Origin: Armatimonadota bacterium
GTDB taxonomy: Bacteria; Armatimonadota; Fimbriimonadia; Fimbriimonadales; Fimbriimonadaceae
Reading direction: 5' to 3'
NCBI GenBank assembly: GCA_018268395.1
Contig: JAFDWQ010000012.1
Location: 1-62,289, forward strand
DNA: 62,289 bases
Part shown: positions 54,327 through 62,289 of the stretch, in pieces
Layout of the letters: every line of letters begins with the position of its first letter
Numbering within the stretch: the first letter of the stretch is position 1
Program-made: the position numbers and the translations under genes
Notes under the pieces: model-generated
Database searches by the model: none
Seen by the model: only the letters and a program-made list of their open reading frames with translations
Told to the model about the DNA's origin: nothing

Positions 54327-55352
54327 TCAGGATTGCGCTTGCGCCGCGGACTGGGCCGCCTGTTGAGCCTTGCACTTCATGTCCCAGAACCACTCGTTCG
54401 TCCAGATCGCGCGGGTGCACATGTTCACGCACACCTCCTCGAGGTATTCCGGTGCATAGAGGCCGTTCGGGACGAACTCGCGGAAGGCGAGCTTGCCTTG
54501 ATGGCCGCACCACGAGCCGAGCGTATGGCAGCGCTTATACTCGGTCTTCTCGTACGTGTTGAGGTCAAGGACGAGGTGCCCGATCGCATCGACGGACAGG
54601 TGCATGGGAACGCTCAGGGTCACGTGGAGACCGTGACCGAGGACCGGGTGAGGCTCGTCTGTCCGGATCTCAAGGACCATGGAGTCTTGACCGCCGCAGA
54701 CCCAATCGAACTCGGCGCGCAACCCTGAGCCTGGCAGCAGTTCGAAGCGCCGCGCCTCCCGTTCCATCACCCAACCGGCTTGTTGCCAACTGGGGTCGGT
54801 CGTCCAGACGGACTGCGGATCGCCGCTTGTGAGAGTGCCCCGGCCGGGATCGGCGATCAACGGATCGGGTTCGACGCGGAAACCGACGTGCGGATGGGCC
54901 GAGGTCGCGAGCGTGGCGTGGAACAGCGCACTGAGCCGACGGGCCATTTCGTGCGCCTGCGACATTTGCAGCGCGACCGCCGACGCGAACGTGCGCTTCA
55001 GCCACTCTTGGTCGTTCGTCGCATAGACGCCGCAGAAGAGGCGGAACGTGTCGGACGGTTGGTCGTAGACGGGCCCGCTGAACGTGCACTGGTCCATTTC
55101 GTGTTCCAGCGCGACCGCCAGTTCTTTCAAGTGGCCCCGGCCTTTGAGAAAGTCCGTCTCGGCCGTGACGCGGTAGACGCTGTACGATTGCCGGAACACC
55201 CCCATGTCCGTCCGGACCGTCGTCGCGAAGTCACCGCCCCAATAAACGAATCCGTCGCCCGTGTCGAGCAGATACGTGTCGTCGATCTTCAGGAGGTCGT
55301 AAACGTCCGCTACGAACTCCTCGCCCAGGGTCTGGCGTTGTTTCCAAGACAC
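54327..55352 (-). CDS. Soluble protein of unknown function
   Basis: 341 residues, no signal peptide. Mixed alpha/beta sequence: YLLDTGDGFVYWGGDFATTV, GRGHLKELAVALEHEMDQCT, SQAHEMARRLSALFHATLAT, and a Cys-containing C-terminus (CHTLGSWCGHQGK, EEVCVNMCTRAIW) with an Ala/Gln tail. I do not recognise the family. It lies upstream of the 21-bp array and beta-helix gene on the same strand, about 360 bp before the annotated GTG; that gap holds the array and no other gene I can support. Confidence 0.65.
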   Translation of the reverse strand: MSWKQRQTLGEEFVADVYDLLKIDDTYLLDTGDGFVYWGGDFATTVRTDMGVFRQSYSVYRVTAETDFLKGRGHLKELAVALEHEMDQCTFSGPVYDQPSDTFRLFCGVYATNDQEWLKRTFASAVALQMSQAHEMARRLSALFHATLATSAHPHVGFRVEPDPLIADPGRGTLTSGDPQSVWTTDPSWQQAGWVMEREARRFELLPGSGLRAEFDWVCGGQDSMVLEIRTDEPHPVLGHGLHVTLSVPMHLSVDAIGHLVLDLNTYEKTEYKRCHTLGSWCGHQGKLAFREFVPNGLYAPEYLEEVCVNMCTRAIWTNEWFWDMKCKAQQAAQSAAQAQS

Positions 55353-55478
55353 CCTCGATTTGCCTCCTGGTACATCTTACGTTATCGCAGGGCGCGAGGT
55401 GGCGTCCTTTGTCAGAATCTTTGAAGCGCCTGGAGGGCCTCGGGAACGCGGGGACGAGGGCCGGGTGTTTCCTGGAGC

Positions 55479-56960
55479 ATGGCCAGAGCCGTCGCCTGGA
55501 GGACCTTGACCGTCGCCGTGTTCTTGGGACTCGTGGGCGAAACGCTCTTCTACGACGCGCCTTGGGGTCTGAACGTGCTCCTTTGGACCGTGTTCCTTGT
55601 CGGAGCGAGCCTGCTGACGGCCGTCACGTCCGGAGGCGTCCCGACGGTGTCGGCGGTCGCGCTCTCCTTGGCCGCACTGGTCTTCGGCGCAGGCTTCGCC
55701 GTCAACGATTCCTGGGGGATGTCCGTCGTCAACGTGTTGGGTCTTGGCACGTGTCTGGCCCTCTTGACCACCCATTCTTGGGGACGGCGGATCCGGGACA
55801 TGAACGTCCTGGACGCTTCCGTCGGGGTCATGACGACGTGGCTCGGCTACGTGGTCGACGCGTTCGTCCTCTTCTTCTCGGAACTGGGTTGGACGGAAAT
55901 GGCCCGGAAGGTGAACACCAAGCAGGCTGCCCCTTATGTCAGGGGCCTTCTCGTCGCGGTGCCGTTGATCCTCGTGTTCGGTGGACTGTTCGCGTCGGCC
56001 GACGCGGTGTTCCGGAGTTACGTCGCTCGGCCGTTTTCATTTGACGGCATCACCGGAGCCATGCACTTCGGCCTGTTCGTGACGTTCTTCGTCATCGGTG
56101 CCGGCGTCGTCCGGAGGGCCGTCCTTGGCGAGCCCGTCGCGGACTGCACGATCAAACCCTCGGACCAGGACTGGTCGAAGTACTCGACCGAGGCCTCGGT
56201 GGTCCTTGGAGCCTTGAACCTCCTGTTCGCGGGCTTTGTCATCGTCCAGTTTGGGCACCTGTTCGGCGGCAGAGGGACGGTGGGGACGCACGCCGGCCTC
56301 AGCTACAGCGAATACGCTAGGGAAGGGTTCTTCCAGTTGGTGACGGTTGTCGCCCTTTCCGTCCCGCTCTTGGCCCTGGCCGACCGCGTCTCGAGCGGGA
56401 GACCCCTGTCCCGATGGCTGTCGCTGGCGATGGTCGTCCAACTCGGTGTCGTCATGGCGTCGGCGTTCTTGCGCATGGGGCTCTACGTGTCGTACGCGGG
56501 CTTGTCCGAGTTACGGCTTTATCCGAGCGCCTTCATGGTGTGGCTTGCCGTGGTCATCATCGCCGTGACGCTGAAGTCGGTCACGGGAAAGGAAGGGCGT
56601 CCCGTCCTTACTTCCGTTGCGGCCGCGCTCGTGATCGGGATCGGGTTGAACGTCTTACGGCCCGGCGTGTTCATCGCCGAAACGAACTACCGTCTCGCCA
56701 AGTCGCCGGAACAGGTCGATACGGACTACCTGATGACGCTCGGCGCCGATGCTGGGCCTACACTTGTCCGGACGCTTCCTCGTCTGACCGGGGACAGAAG
56801 GCACCAGGTCGCGGTCTGGCTCCGGAACACCGCGGACAGCGGTCGCACGGACTGGCGGGGCGCGAACCTGAGCCGGACCAGCACGGTCGCCGCCGTCGCG
56901 GACCACCAGGACATCGTCGATCCGGCCCGGGACGGAACCTTGAGCCGGCTCGACCGTTAA
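55479..56960 (+). CDS. DUF4173-type multi-spanning membrane protein
   Basis: 493 residues with about ten transmembrane helices in the first ~400 residues. The family motif [20 protein letters not shown] is clear, together with [20 protein letters not shown]. The C-terminal ~100 residues are soluble ([20 protein letters not shown]). The function of the family is unknown. It overlaps the end of clpB tail-to-tail by 4 bp. Confidence 0.88.
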   Translation: MARAVAWRTLTVAVFLGLVGETLFYDAPWGLNVLLWTVFLVGASLLTAVTSGGVPTVSAVALSLAALVFGAGFAVNDSWGMSVVNVLGLGTCLALLTTHSWGRRIRDMNVLDASVGVMTTWLGYVVDAFVLFFSELGWTEMARKVNTKQAAPYVRGLLVAVPLILVFGGLFASADAVFRSYVARPFSFDGITGAMHFGLFVTFFVIGAGVVRRAVLGEPVADCTIKPSDQDWSKYSTEASVVLGALNLLFAGFVIVQFGHLFGGRGTVGTHAGLSYSEYAREGFFQLVTVVALSVPLLALADRVSSGRPLSRWLSLAMVVQLGVVMASAFLRMGLYVSYAGLSELRLYPSAFMVWLAVVIIAVTLKSVTGKEGRPVLTSVAAALVIGIGLNVLRPGVFIAETNYRLAKSPEQVDTDYLMTLGADAGPTLVRTLPRLTGDRRHQVAVWLRNTADSGRTDWRGANLSRTSTVAAVADHQDIVDPARDGTLSRLDR

Positions 56961-59569
56961 CCGACCGCAGGCGCCGGGGACTCGGCTTGGAAGACGAACC
57001 CCCCGTCCTTAAAGTCGACGACGACGCGCTGGCCGTCCCGGACTTCTCCCGACAGTAATCGGACGGCGAGCGGGTTCATGACCTCTTTCTGGATCGCGCG
57101 CTTCAACGGCCGCGCTCCGTAAACCGGGTCGTACCCGGCCGTCGCGAGGTGCGTGAGCGCCTCGTCCGTCAATTCGAGCTGCACTTGCCTGTCGGCCAAG
57201 CGGCCGGCTAAGGCGGCGACCTGGATCCGGACGATCTTCCGGATCTCGTTCACGCCCAAGGACCGGAAGACCACGATGTCGTCCAAACGGTTGATGAACT
57301 CCGGCCGGAAATGCGCCCGGAGCTCCTCCATCACTCGCGCACGGACGGCGTCGAACTCGTCGCCGCTTAAAAACCCTTCGCCGTAGTGGTGCGAGCCGAT
57401 GTTGCTCGTCATGATCACCACCGTGTTCTTGAAGTCCACCGTCCGGCCCTGACCGTCGGTGAGCCGACCGTCGTCCAAGACTTGGAGCAGGACGTTGAAG
57501 ATCTCGGGGTGCGCCTTTTCGACCTCGTCTAGGAGAACGACCGAATACGGCCGACGACGGACGGCTTCGGTGAGTTGCCCTCCTTCTTCGTAACCGACAT
57601 ACCCCGGGGGCGCACCGATCAAACGGGCGACGGCGTGCTTCTCGCCGTACTCGCTCATGTCGATGCGGACCATGGCGCGCTCGTCGTTGAAGAGGAACTC
57701 GGCGAGGGCCCGGGCCGTCTCCGTCTTGCCGACGCCCGTCGGCCCGAGGAACAGGAAAGACCCGACAGGCCGGTTCGGATCGGAGATTCCGGCCCGGGCG
57801 CGGCGGATCGCGTCGGCGAGCAGTCGGAGGGCTTCGTCCTGGCCGACGACCCGCTTCTCCAAATGGCCTTCAAGCTCGATGAGCTTCTGCGTTTCACCCG
57901 CGAGCAACTTCGTCACGGGAACGCCCGTCCACTTGCTGACGATTTCGGCGACGTCGTCCGAGGTGACTTCCTCGCGCAACAGCCGCGCCCCGGTCTGGGA
58001 CGCTTCCATCCGCTCCGATTCCTCGCGCAGCTTTTTCTGGAGGCTGGGTAACAGACCGTTCACGATCTCGGCCTCCCGGGCCAGGTCGCCGTCGCGCTCG
58101 GCGGACTGCAGCTCCATCTTGAGGCGCTCGATCTCGCCTTTGATCTCGCGGATCGATTCGATGTCGGCCTTCTCGCGGTCCCATTGCGCGCCAAGGACGG
58201 CGCGCTGGTCTTTCAACTCGCTTAGCCGCTTCTCGGCCGTCTTCAGCCGTTCTTGACTGGCTTCGTCCTCTTCCTTTTTGAGGGCGACGAGCTCGACTTC
58301 GATCTGTCGGATCTGACGGTCGAGGGTGTCGAGCTCTTGCGGCTTGCTGTCGATCTCCATCTTGAGGCGGCTGGCCGCTTCGTCGACCAGGTCGATCGCC
58401 TTGTCCGGAAGGAACCGGTCGCTGATGTAACGGTCGCTCAAAGTGGCGGCGGCCACGATCGCGCCGTCCGTGATCCGGACGCCGTGATGGACTTCGTACT
58501 TCTCCTTCAGGCCGCGAAGGATGGAGACCGTCTCGTCCACGCTCGGCTCGCCGACATAGACCGTCTGGAACCGCCTCTCGAGAGCTTTGTCCTTCTCGAC
58601 GTGCTGTCGGTACTCGTTCAGGGTCGTCGCCCCGATGCAGCGCAGTTCGCCTCGGGCCAACATCGGCTTGAGCATGTTCGCCGCATCGAGCGAACCTTCG
58701 GCTTTGCCCGCTCCCACGAGGGTGTGGAGCTCGTCGATGAACAGGATCACCTGACCGTTACTGCGCTTGATTTCTTCCAAGACGGCCTTGAGCCGCTCCT
58801 CGAACTCGCCTCGGTATTTGGCACCCGCCACCATCGCGCCGAGGTCGAGGGCCACCACGCGCTTGTCGCGCAGACTCTCAGGAACGTCGCGGGCGACGAT
58901 CCTTTGGGCGAGCCCTTCGACGACCGCCGTCTTCCCGACGCCGGGTTCGCCGATGAGGACTGGGTTGTTCTTGGTGCGACGGCTCAAGACCTGGACCGTA
59001 CGGCGGATCTCGTCGTCACGGCCGATGACCGGGTCGAGCTTGCCTTGGCGCGCACGTTCCGTCAGGTCTTGGCCGTACTTCTCCAGTGCCTCGTACGTCG
59101 CCTCCGCGTTCGGATCGGTCACCTTTCGGCCTCCGCGGATGTCTTCGATCGCGGCGAGAAGCCCTTTCCGTTCCACTCCGGCTTTCTTGAGGGCGCGACC
59201 GGAAGCCCCCGCGTCTTCCAAAGCGGCTAAGAGGACGTGCTCGGACGAGACGTACTCGTCCCCCATGGCGTCCGCCTCCTTGAAGGCGTTGTTGAACAAG
59301 GTCTGGGTGCGGTTGCCGATCGTCGACCCGTGCATCGCGGCACCGCTGACTTTCGGCATGCGGGAACACTCGGCGCTCAACGTCTCCAGAAGAGGCGCCG
59401 TCGCGACCCCAAGACGCTCCAATAGGGAAGCGCCGACACTGTCCGGAGACGAGAGCACGGCCAGGAGCAAGTGCTCGGGCTCGATGGCCTGCGCCTCGAA
59501 GGTGGCGGCCGTTTTTTGCGCCTCCTGCAAGGCTTCTTGGGCGCGAAGAGTGAGTTTGTCCGTGCGCAT
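56957..59569 (-). CDS. clpB: ATP-dependent disaggregase ClpB
   Basis: 870 residues, standard ClpB length. N domain starting [18 protein letters not shown], first AAA+ domain with [18 protein letters not shown], a coiled-coil middle domain (~400-530, [20 protein letters not shown]) and second AAA+ domain with [20 protein letters not shown]. Works with DnaK to dissolve aggregates. The start fits the family; a HAIR-like site abuts the start codon, so the leader must be very short or the operator lies within it. No ribosome site is obvious. Stop overlaps the convergent DUF4173 gene. Confidence 0.97.
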   Translation of the reverse strand: MRTDKLTLRAQEALQEAQKTAATFEAQAIEPEHLLLAVLSSPDSVGASLLERLGVATAPLLETLSAECSRMPKVSGAAMHGSTIGNRTQTLFNNAFKEADAMGDEYVSSEHVLLAALEDAGASGRALKKAGVERKGLLAAIEDIRGGRKVTDPNAEATYEALEKYGQDLTERARQGKLDPVIGRDDEIRRTVQVLSRRTKNNPVLIGEPGVGKTAVVEGLAQRIVARDVPESLRDKRVVALDLGAMVAGAKYRGEFEERLKAVLEEIKRSNGQVILFIDELHTLVGAGKAEGSLDAANMLKPMLARGELRCIGATTLNEYRQHVEKDKALERRFQTVYVGEPSVDETVSILRGLKEKYEVHHGVRITDGAIVAAATLSDRYISDRFLPDKAIDLVDEAASRLKMEIDSKPQELDTLDRQIRQIEVELVALKKEEDEASQERLKTAEKRLSELKDQRAVLGAQWDREKADIESIREIKGEIERLKMELQSAERDGDLAREAEIVNGLLPSLQKKLREESERMEASQTGARLLREEVTSDDVAEIVSKWTGVPVTKLLAGETQKLIELEGHLEKRVVGQDEALRLLADAIRRARAGISDPNRPVGSFLFLGPTGVGKTETARALAEFLFNDERAMVRIDMSEYGEKHAVARLIGAPPGYVGYEEGGQLTEAVRRRPYSVVLLDEVEKAHPEIFNVLLQVLDDGRLTDGQGRTVDFKNTVVIMTSNIGSHHYGEGFLSGDEFDAVRARVMEELRAHFRPEFINRLDDIVVFRSLGVNEIRKIVRIQVAALAGRLADRQVQLELTDEALTHLATAGYDPVYGARPLKRAIQKEVMNPLAVRLLSGEVRDGQRVVVDFKDGGFVFQAESPAPAVG

Positions 59570-59589
59570 ATGAGTGCGTCACTGTCAAG
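59569..59589 (-). promoter_or_regulatory. HAIR-like operator touching the clpB start codon
   Basis: Read on the + strand, TATGAGT-N7-TGTCAAG matches 10 of 14 positions of CTTGAGT-N7-ACTCAAG with the exact spacer. It shares the longer sequence ATGAGTGCG-N6-TCAAGTGAC with the dnaK site. GTCACT-N4-AGTGAC (59578-59593) overlaps it. Confidence 0.6.
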
Positions 59590-59662
59590 TGACCTACCTC
59601 ATATTACGTTAGGACGGGACGGAAGGTGCCAGACCGGAGGGGAACTTAGGTACCTCGGCGTA

Positions 59663-60367
59663 TCACGGCTTGACCGCTGGGCCCTTGATCTCGGCCCACG
59701 TCTTCTTTTGTCCGTCGGTCAGGGTCGCGTTCACGACGCCGTCGAACTCCTTCTTCAGCTTCTCGATCTCGGGCATGATCTTCGCGGTCGCGTCCGCCAG
59801 TTCCGCTTGAAGCTGCTTGGTCAGCTTGTCCCGCTCCGCCTCGTCTGAAGGCTTCATCGCGCGGTACTTGTCGATGATCGGCTTCTTGGCCGTCGATTCG
59901 AGGTTGGCGACGCGTTGGCCGGTGGAGTTCCAGGCGTCGGTCAGTTTTTGAGCCTGGGCTTTGGTCAGGCCGATCTTCGCGACGACCACAGGGTCGAACA
60001 GGGCGACGACGCCGAGCTGCTGGACGGAGAGTTGGCCCCATCGGACGATCTGCTCGGGTTTGAGGACGGCCATGATCTTCGACTTGAGCGACGTCTTCGC
60101 TTCCTCGACCGATTGTTTCGCCTCGACCGGGCCGACCTTGCCGGCTTTGACGTCGTCAAGGATCGCCGTCATCCGTTTGGAATAGCCGCCCGCCTCTTGG
60201 TTCAGCTTGTCGCGCTGGGCGTCGGACAGCTTGATCTCGGCCTGGAGCTTCTTCGACTGCAAGAGCTCGACGCTCGCGACTTGCCGGTAGAACTCCTGAT
60301 CGATCGACTGGGCGAAGGCCAGCGTCCCGAGGAGCAACAGGGGCAGCACCATGGTCCGACGTCCCAT
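59663..60367 (-). CDS. Small secreted helical protein (Spy/CpxP-like layout)
   Basis: 234 residues. Signal peptide (MVLPLLLLGTLAFAQS after a short basic start) and then almost entirely helical: LLQSKKLQAEIKLSDAQRDK, VLKPEQIVRWGQLSVQQLGV, IGLTKAQAQKLTDAWNSTGQ and NATLTDGQKKTWAEIKG. The repeated 'L(T/S)..Q..k' segments resemble LTXXQ/Spy-type periplasmic proteins. The function is unknown. Its ATG lies 7 bp after the dnaE stop, so it may be co-transcribed; an in-frame ATG at 60352 is an alternative. Confidence 0.75.
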   Translation of the reverse strand: MGRRTMVLPLLLLGTLAFAQSIDQEFYRQVASVELLQSKKLQAEIKLSDAQRDKLNQEAGGYSKRMTAILDDVKAGKVGPVEAKQSVEEAKTSLKSKIMAVLKPEQIVRWGQLSVQQLGVVALFDPVVVAKIGLTKAQAQKLTDAWNSTGQRVANLESTAKKPIIDKYRAMKPSDEAERDKLTKQLQAELADATAKIMPEIEKLKKEFDGVVNATLTDGQKKTWAEIKGPAVKP

Positions 60368-60374
60368 ATCGGTT

Positions 60375-62289
60375 TTAACGCACCGTCGCCGCGACGGCTA
60401 CTGCGGCTTGGGCCCGCTGGGCCCTGTTGTGGTCGTAGGTCACCGTCTCGATCGTCGCCTCGGGCACGGCGCGGGCAGCTTGGACGAGGAACTCCTCGCA
60501 CGGATCGATGCGGTGGACGAGGATCTGAGGCATCTCGGTGCCTTGGGCCACGACCTGTACGGCGACTTCGTAAGACCCGGGGAACGATTCGATCAGTTTC
60601 TTCAACACTTCGAGTTGGGCTTTCTTGGCGCGGGTGATCCGCACGAACACCGTGCCTTCGACGGCTTCGTCCACAGGGCCGAGGTTGTCCGGGGCGGGCA
60701 AGAACGCCATCTCGTCGACCAAGACCTCGATCTGCTTTTCGCCGCCGCTGCCCGGGCGGTCGCGATGGCTGACCGTGCCCTTCAGCCGCACCACACTGTC
60801 CTTCTGGACCAGCCCTTTGAACTTGGCGTAGGTGGCGGGGAAGAGCGTGCAAGGGATCTGGCCGCTCAGGTCCTCCAGGACGATCGACGCCATCCGCTCG
60901 CCGCGGGATCGCGTCACGATCTCGCGCACGTTGGCGACGACGCCCGCCAACCGAACCGTCGTCTGCTCGTCGAGTTCAGGCACAGAGACGCACGTGTGGC
61001 TCGCGTTCTGCGCCAGCGACCGCTCGTAACCGCGCAACGGGTGGTCGGAAAGGTACACCCCCATCACCTCCTTCTCGAGCGCCAAAAGCTGCGACTTCTC
61101 GAACGGCTCCATGACGGGCAGTTGCGGATAGGCGAGCTTATCCTCGGCCGGCCCGCCGCCGAAGAGGTTGTCCTGACCGGCGAGTTTCTCCTTGAGGTTG
61201 ATGTCGGCGAACGCGAGCGCCCCTTCCAAGTTGTCGAGCAGCACGGCCCGGTTGGTCTCGATCTGGTCGAGCGCCCCCGCCTTGACCAGCGCTTCCAGCG
61301 CGACCTTGTTGAGCCCGAACGGTCGCATCCGCTCGGCGAACTCGTAGAAGTGCTCCGAAGGCTTCTTCGTCCGCTCTTCGATGATCCGCCGCACGAGCCC
61401 TTCGCCGACGCCTTTGATCGCGGCGAGCCCGAACCGGACCGCTTTCGTCCCGTCCGCTGTCCGCTCGATGGAGAAGTCGGCGAGCGAGCGGTTGACGCAC
61501 GGCTGCAGCACCGCGATCTTCTGCCGGCGGCACTCGTCGATGAAGTTCGTGACGCGGTCTTCCTTGTCCCGGTAGACCGCCATCAGCGCGGCCATGTACT
61601 CCACGGGATAGTTCGCCTTCAGGTACGCCGTCTGGTAGGCGAGGATCGCATAGCACACCGCGTGCGCCTTGTTGAAGGCGTAGCCCGCGAAGGGAAGGAG
61701 CAGCTCCCAGATCCGCTTCGCGACTGCCTCGCTGACGCCGTGCGCGGCGCAGCCCTCCATGAACTCGGCCTTCATGGACTCCATGACCGCGAGGTCCTTC
61801 TTGCCCATCGCTTTGCGGAGGATGTCGGCCTTGCCGAGGCTGAACCCGGCGAGCGCCTGCACGACCTTGAGGACCTGGTCCTGGTAGACGATGACGCCGT
61901 AGGTCTCTTCGAGCAGCGGGCGCATGCGCTCGTCGAGGTATTCGATCGGCCGGCGCCCGAACTTGCAGTCGATGTACTTCGGGATGTGCTCCATCGGGCC
62001 GGGCCGGTAGAGCGCGACCATGGCGGCGAGCTCGCGCACGTCCTTGGGCTTGAGCTCCATGATGTTGCGCTTCATCCCGCCCGATTCGAGCTGGAACACG
62101 CCCACGGTCTCGCCCCGCGAGAGCATCTCGTACGTCTTGGGATCGTCCGGGGGGATGTCTTCGACGCGGGTGGGGAAACATGTCGAAACTTGCCCGAGCG
62201 ATGGAAGTCCGGGAGCCTCCGGGCGGGCTCCGGAAGTCTCCGGTCGGGCTTCGGAAGGCTCCGGTCGGGCTTCGGAAGTCTCCGGTCGG
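60375..62289 (-). CDS. dnaE: DNA polymerase III subunit alpha (N-terminal part outside window)
   Basis: About 638 codons, open to the window edge. The region matches the C-terminal half of DnaE: IPPDDPKTYEMLSRGETVGV then FQLESGGMK, MVALYRPGPMEHIPKYIDCK, YQDQVLKVVQALAGFSLGKA and FAGYAFNKAHAVCYAILAYQ. A helix-hairpin-helix segment (GLAAIKGVGEGLVRRIIEER) and an OB-fold domain (TTVRLAGVVANVREIVTRSR) follow. Replicative polymerase. Upstream of RVEDIPPDD the frame no longer looks like DnaE and reads into Pro/Glu/Ser/Arg repeats (62220-62289). Confidence 0.93.
   Translation of the reverse strand, partial: RPETSEARPEPSEARPETSGARPEAPGLPSLGQVSTCFPTRVEDIPPDDPKTYEMLSRGETVGVFQLESGGMKRNIMELKPKDVRELAAMVALYRPGPMEHIPKYIDCKFGRRPIEYLDERMRPLLEETYGVIVYQDQVLKVVQALAGFSLGKADILRKAMGKKDLAVMESMKAEFMEGCAAHGVSEAVAKRIWELLLPFAGYAFNKAHAVCYAILAYQTAYLKANYPVEYMAALMAVYRDKEDRVTNFIDECRRQKIAVLQPCVNRSLADFSIERTADGTKAVRFGLAAIKGVGEGLVRRIIEERTKKPSEHFYEFAERMRPFGLNKVALEALVKAGALDQIETNRAVLLDNLEGALAFADINLKEKLAGQDNLFGGGPAEDKLAYPQLPVMEPFEKSQLLALEKEVMGVYLSDHPLRGYERSLAQNASHTCVSVPELDEQTTVRLAGVVANVREIVTRSRGERMASIVLEDLSGQIPCTLFPATYAKFKGLVQKDSVVRLKGTVSHRDRPGSGGEKQIEVLVDEMAFLPAPDNLGPVDEAVEGTVFVRITRAKKAQLEVLKKLIESFPGSYEVAVQVVAQGTEMPQILVHRIDPCEEFLVQAARAVPEATIETVTYDHNRAQRAQAAVAVAATVR
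62220..62289. repeat. 21-bp tandem array in frame with dnaE at the window edge
   Basis: Units CGGTCGGGCTTCGGAAGTCT + C and variants start at 62220, 62241 and 62262, with a partial copy to 62289 and a degenerate unit at ~62199. On the minus strand they encode ETSEARP-type heptapeptides continuous with dnaE. The array is cut by the window end, so its full length is unknown. Confidence 0.85.

Noticed and set aside
49946-55352. Prophage or phage tail module
   Set aside because: A tail-spike-like beta-helix protein is present, but no capsid, terminase, portal, integrase or lysis genes; the neighbours are PEP-CTERM genes.

Overview
The window is about 62 kb of high-GC bacterial chromosome. It looks like a member of the Armatimonadota, probably the Fimbriimonadia. 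That placement is inference from gene content: a prepilin-like protein whose N-terminus runs GFTLIELLVVIAIIAILAAI then FPVFAQAKEAAKKAGC and ends with an H-X9-DG motif, several PEP-CTERM proteins, a dockerin-like/cohesin-like secreted pair, and housekeeping genes scattered among many secreted proteins. Both ends are cut inside essential genes: rpoC at the left (its start is missing) and dnaE at the right (its 5' part is missing).

Layout. 1-4.4 kb: the rest of rpoC and its terminator. 4.5-15.3 kb: an N-terminal-HTH LuxR-type regulator, a 955-residue secreted dockerin-like protein, a cohesin-like partner, a WD40 protein, a DUF5655-like protein, a Gly-rich lipoprotein, a DUF3500 protein and a beta-helix protein. 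15.3-22.9 kb: two PH-domain membrane proteins (YdbS/YdbT type), then a translationally coupled sigma-factor-like gene and a large STAND NTPase. 22.9-25.0 kb: groES-groEL behind a CIRCE-like operator. 25-36.5 kb: a PEP-CTERM protein, small regulators and VOC enzymes, TPR proteins, rsmG, leuS and a large STN/RGG-rich secreted protein. 37-48 kb: glycan genes (GT4, NodB deacetylase), a CBM9-like protein, a sterol-desaturase-family protein, a prepilin-like protein, dnaK behind a HAIR-like operator, a CmcI-like protein, terC, a pyroglutamyl-peptidase-like gene and an ankyrin protein. 48.2-55.4 kb is the accessory hot spot: PEP-CTERM genes, a 250-bp nested inverted-repeat element, a REP-associated transposase with its own inverted ends, two diverged copies of a PEP-CTERM + beta-helix gene pair (one truncated at the transposase element), and a 21-bp tandem array. 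55.4-62.3 kb: a DUF4173 membrane protein, clpB (with a HAIR-like site touching its start codon), a small secreted protein and dnaE, which at the window edge reads in frame into a second 21-bp repeat array.

How the parts relate. The three heat-shock loci look split between two repressors: HrcA/CIRCE for groESL and HspR/HAIR for dnaK and clpB. Much of the rest is cell-envelope and export biology: lipoproteins, PEP-CTERM substrates, cohesin/dockerin-like domains and polysaccharide enzymes. I saw no rRNA, tRNA, CRISPR array or prophage structural gene set.
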